48,757 bases of DNA from TMED109 sp015660425 (GTDB lineage Bacteria; Pseudomonadota; Alphaproteobacteria; TMED109). Below the pieces are notes generated by a model that had not been told where the DNA came from, did no database searches, and saw nothing but the letters and a program-made list of their open reading frames with translations. The stretch's first letter is position 1. Every line of letters begins with the position of its first letter. Of the stretch, positions 46,881 through 48,757 are shown piece after piece. Where the stretch lies: NCBI GenBank assembly GCA_029936295.1, contig JAPYTH010000012.1:1-48757 (forward strand), in the 5' to 3' direction. The position numbers and the translations under genes were made by a program.

Positions 46881-48059
46881 ATGGATAGAGAACCATGTAT
46901 TGTTGGAGTATCTGATTTTCCTCTTACAGATAGAGGTAGAGCAGCAGAGGGAAATAGCGAACTTACTATTCAAAAATATTGTGCTGAAGAAGCTTTAAAA
47001 CAGGCTGGTTTAAAATTTTCTGATATAGATGGTCTTGCAGTTGCAGGTATGTGGGGAATACCTGGACCAGGCTTAATGCAACCTAATGTTTTAGTAGAAT
47101 ACCTAGGCATTAAATCTCCTAAATGGTTAGAAGGAACAAACATTGGAGGTTCTACATTTCTACTACATGTTAATCACGCATATCAAGCAATAAAAGCAGG
47201 GTTATGTGATACGGTATTAATATTATATGGAAGTCTACAAAAATCTAATATGTCAAGAGTATTAGGAGACAGACCTGCATTATATAGCAATCAATTTGAA
47301 GTTGTTAGTGGGCTTCCTCTTCCAGTAGGTGGATACGCACTAGCCGCGCAAAGACATATGGCAACGTATGGAAGCACTAGAGAAACATTAGCAGAAATTG
47401 CTGTATCTACTAGAGCATGGGCTACAATGAATGAAAATGCAGCTTTTCAAACTCCACTAAGTATAGATGAGGCTATATCTTCAAAACCTATAGCATCTCC
47501 CTTACATAGATCTGATTGTTGCTTAATAACAGATGGAGGAGGAGCAGTTGTAATTACAACTCATGAAAAGTCAAAAGATTTAAATACAAAACCTATTTTT
47601 ATAAGAGGATTTGGAGAAAGTAATAGTCATTCTAGTATAAATTATATGCCCAACATGGCACATTTAGAAATAGCAACAAACTCAAGCACAAAAGCATTTA
47701 ATATGGCTAAATTATCTGTCAAAGATATAGATTTAACCATGATATACGATTCTTTTACTATAACCGTCCTTTTAACATTGGAGGCAATCGGCTTCTGCAA
47801 ATTAGGAGAAGGCAAGGATTTCGTAAAAAACCAGAGAACATCTCCTGGGGGAGAATTTGCATTAAATACTAATGGCGGTGGCTTAAGTTACTGTCATCCT
47901 GGTATGTACGGTATATTTACAATAATAGAATCAACAAGGCAACTATGGGGAATATGTGGGAAAAGGCAATTAAATAGCCCTCAAAATGCTCTTTGTCATG
48001 GTACTGGTGGTGTATTATCGAGTTCAACAACTTTAATTCTTTCTAAAGAAAGTAACTAA
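46881..48059 (+). CDS. Thiolase-fold protein lacking the usual nucleophile cysteine
   Basis: I chose the ATG at 46881 because the longer frame from 46797 overlaps tRNA-Cys. The 392-residue protein has thiolase landmarks: an N-terminal VGVSDFPL, NTNGGGLSYCHPGMYG with the catalytic His, and a C-terminal Cys in LCHGTGGVLSS. The first catalytic position is different. GTNIGGSTF (residues 85-93) has Asn87 where the nucleophile Cys of SCP2-type thiolases sits, so a condensing thiolase reaction is unlikely. Members of this group work with DUF35 partners as acyl-CoA aldolases or related enzymes. The next gene, one base downstream, encodes such a partner. Confidence 0.8.
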   Translation: MDREPCIVGVSDFPLTDRGRAAEGNSELTIQKYCAEEALKQAGLKFSDIDGLAVAGMWGIPGPGLMQPNVLVEYLGIKSPKWLEGTNIGGSTFLLHVNHAYQAIKAGLCDTVLILYGSLQKSNMSRVLGDRPALYSNQFEVVSGLPLPVGGYALAAQRHMATYGSTRETLAEIAVSTRAWATMNENAAFQTPLSIDEAISSKPIASPLHRSDCCLITDGGGAVVITTHEKSKDLNTKPIFIRGFGESNSHSSINYMPNMAHLEIATNSSTKAFNMAKLSVKDIDLTMIYDSFTITVLLTLEAIGFCKLGEGKDFVKNQRTSPGGEFALNTNGGGLSYCHPGMYGIFTIIESTRQLWGICGKRQLNSPQNALCHGTGGVLSSSTTLILSKESN

Positions 48060-48060
48060 A

Positions 48061-48468
48061 ATGGAAGCAAAAAAACCCCGCCCAACTATTGATCCTGATT
48101 CAAAAGTATATTGGGAATCAGCCAAGTTAAATAAATTAATGGTTCAGTATTCAAAAGATACAAATGAATATTTTCTTTATTCTAAACAATTAACCAATGC
48201 ACAAGATAGTAAAAATATTGAATGGAAAGAAGTTTCTGGTCAAGGTAAAATATATTCCTATACAGTCATATATGCTCCAGCTGGTCCAGCTTTTGTAGAA
48301 GATGTTCCATATGTTGTAGCATCAATAACTTTAAACGAAGGAGCAAGAATAATATCAAATATTATAACGGATAATACAGAAAATATTTCTATCGGTGATA
48401 ATGTTAAAGTAATTTTTGAAAAACAAGATAATGAATTTACAATTCCAAAATTTGTAATAAGTAAATAA
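48061..48468 (+). CDS. DUF35 OB-fold acyl-CoA-associated protein without zinc-ribbon cysteines
   Basis: The 135-residue protein begins one base after the thiolase-like stop. An N-terminal PTIDPDSKVYWE helix leads to the segment normally forming a rubredoxin-like zinc ribbon. Here it reads KLMVQYSKDTNEYFLYSKQL with no cysteine at all, while IEWKEVSGQGKIYSYTVIY and the C-terminal OB fold match DUF35. The family stabilises or completes thiolase-fold partners. Loss of all zinc ligands suggests a diverged, non-zinc subtype. Tight coupling to the upstream gene supports a two-subunit complex. Confidence 0.8.
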   Translation: MEAKKPRPTIDPDSKVYWESAKLNKLMVQYSKDTNEYFLYSKQLTNAQDSKNIEWKEVSGQGKIYSYTVIYAPAGPAFVEDVPYVVASITLNEGARIISNIITDNTENISIGDNVKVIFEKQDNEFTIPKFVISK

Positions 48469-48757
48469 CTAAATTTTATTTATTTTAGCTTTCACGCCAC
48501 TATTAATTATCTCTTGGATACTATTAGGTAATAATTCTAACCATTTAACAAAACAATTTTTGTTACCAATTAAAACATAATATTGATCTCTACGTCCTTG
48601 ATATTGTGGCCAAATTGTTATAATATCTGCCACCAACTCTTCTTGTAAATTATACCCTACTAAAAAATTATTTAATGATTCTTCTGTTAATTTAAAAGGT
48701 GTTACATGACGCCATTCATCTCTAGCTTTAATTAAAACTTTAGAGAAAGACTTACAA
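48469..48757 (-). CDS. Unidentified protein, C-terminal part (5' end outside window)
   Basis: On the minus strand a frame is open from the window edge for 95 codons and ends at a TAG at 48469-48471. That is immediately next to the DUF35 stop, so the two genes meet with no spacer. Visible segments include ARDEWRHVTPFKLTEESLNN, VADIITIWPQYQGRRDQYYV and CFVKWLELLPNSIQEI. I do not recognise a family. The composition looks like a real protein, including Trp and Arg residues, and the fit at the boundary supports it. Confidence 0.6.
   Translation of the reverse strand, partial: CKSFSKVLIKARDEWRHVTPFKLTEESLNNFLVGYNLQEELVADIITIWPQYQGRRDQYYVLIGNKNCFVKWLELLPNSIQEIINSGVKAKINKI

Noticed and set aside
1..48757. 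CRISPR arrays, insertion sequences and prophage genes
   Set aside because: No spaced direct repeats, transposase, integrase or phage structural genes are visible; the only exact repeats noticed flank N gaps.

Overview
This is a low-GC (about 30% by eye) stretch of an alphaproteobacterial chromosome in draft form. Three runs of exactly 100 N mark scaffold joins. The lineage call rests on gene order: erpA-dgt-argS-SPOR-nagZ-scpA-scpB-tatABC-serS-surE-pcm-nlpD, the yajC-secD-secF-Mth938 block, and pcm-tolC-DUF2497(PopZ-like)-valS are typical alphaproteobacterial arrangements. The AT bias, tight spacing, short proteins and overlapping genes suggest a streamlined, probably marine oligotrophic lineage. 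No organism name can be assigned from the sequence alone.

Layout. Positions 1-4988 are accessory. They hold the end of a TPR-like gene with an in-frame stop, a tight four-gene membrane cluster (an ExbB/TolQ-like channel, an ExbD/TolR-like protein with an unusual periplasmic domain, and two related two-TM proteins), a secreted Cache-domain protein, a nitrilase, and a decayed C-terminal piece of an enolase-superfamily gene. tRNA-Lys at 4992-5067 starts the core block: tgt-queA-cyclophilin-coaD-gyrA-ssb, uvrA, the Sec accessory genes, a DUF815 ATPase, cell-division/stationary-phase genes (nlpD, pcm, surE), serS and tatCBA. A ferric-iron ABC transporter sits inside the conserved tat/scp neighbourhood. 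The block continues with scpBA, nagZ, a SPOR protein, argS, dgt, erpA, xthA (cut by a gap), an M48 protease (cut by the same gap), ilvD, valS, a PopZ-like gene, tolC, a second pcm-like gene and an RND/MMPL exporter. It ends at tRNA-Cys (46791-46864). Beyond it lie a thiolase-fold protein without the usual nucleophile cysteine, a DUF35 partner without zinc-ribbon cysteines, and an unidentified partial gene.

Most core genes are housekeeping: tRNA modification and charging, DNA topology and repair, chromosome condensation (ScpAB), protein export (SecDF-YajC, TatABC) and wall turnover (NlpD-like, NagZ, SPOR). The least explained system is the ExbB/ExbD-like cluster at 763-3045. It looks like a proton-motive-force-driven envelope machine whose effector domain differs from TolR and ExbD. 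Two of the three N gaps are flanked by identical 55-bp sequences and are almost certainly assembly artefacts; collapsing one of them restores a normal tatB.
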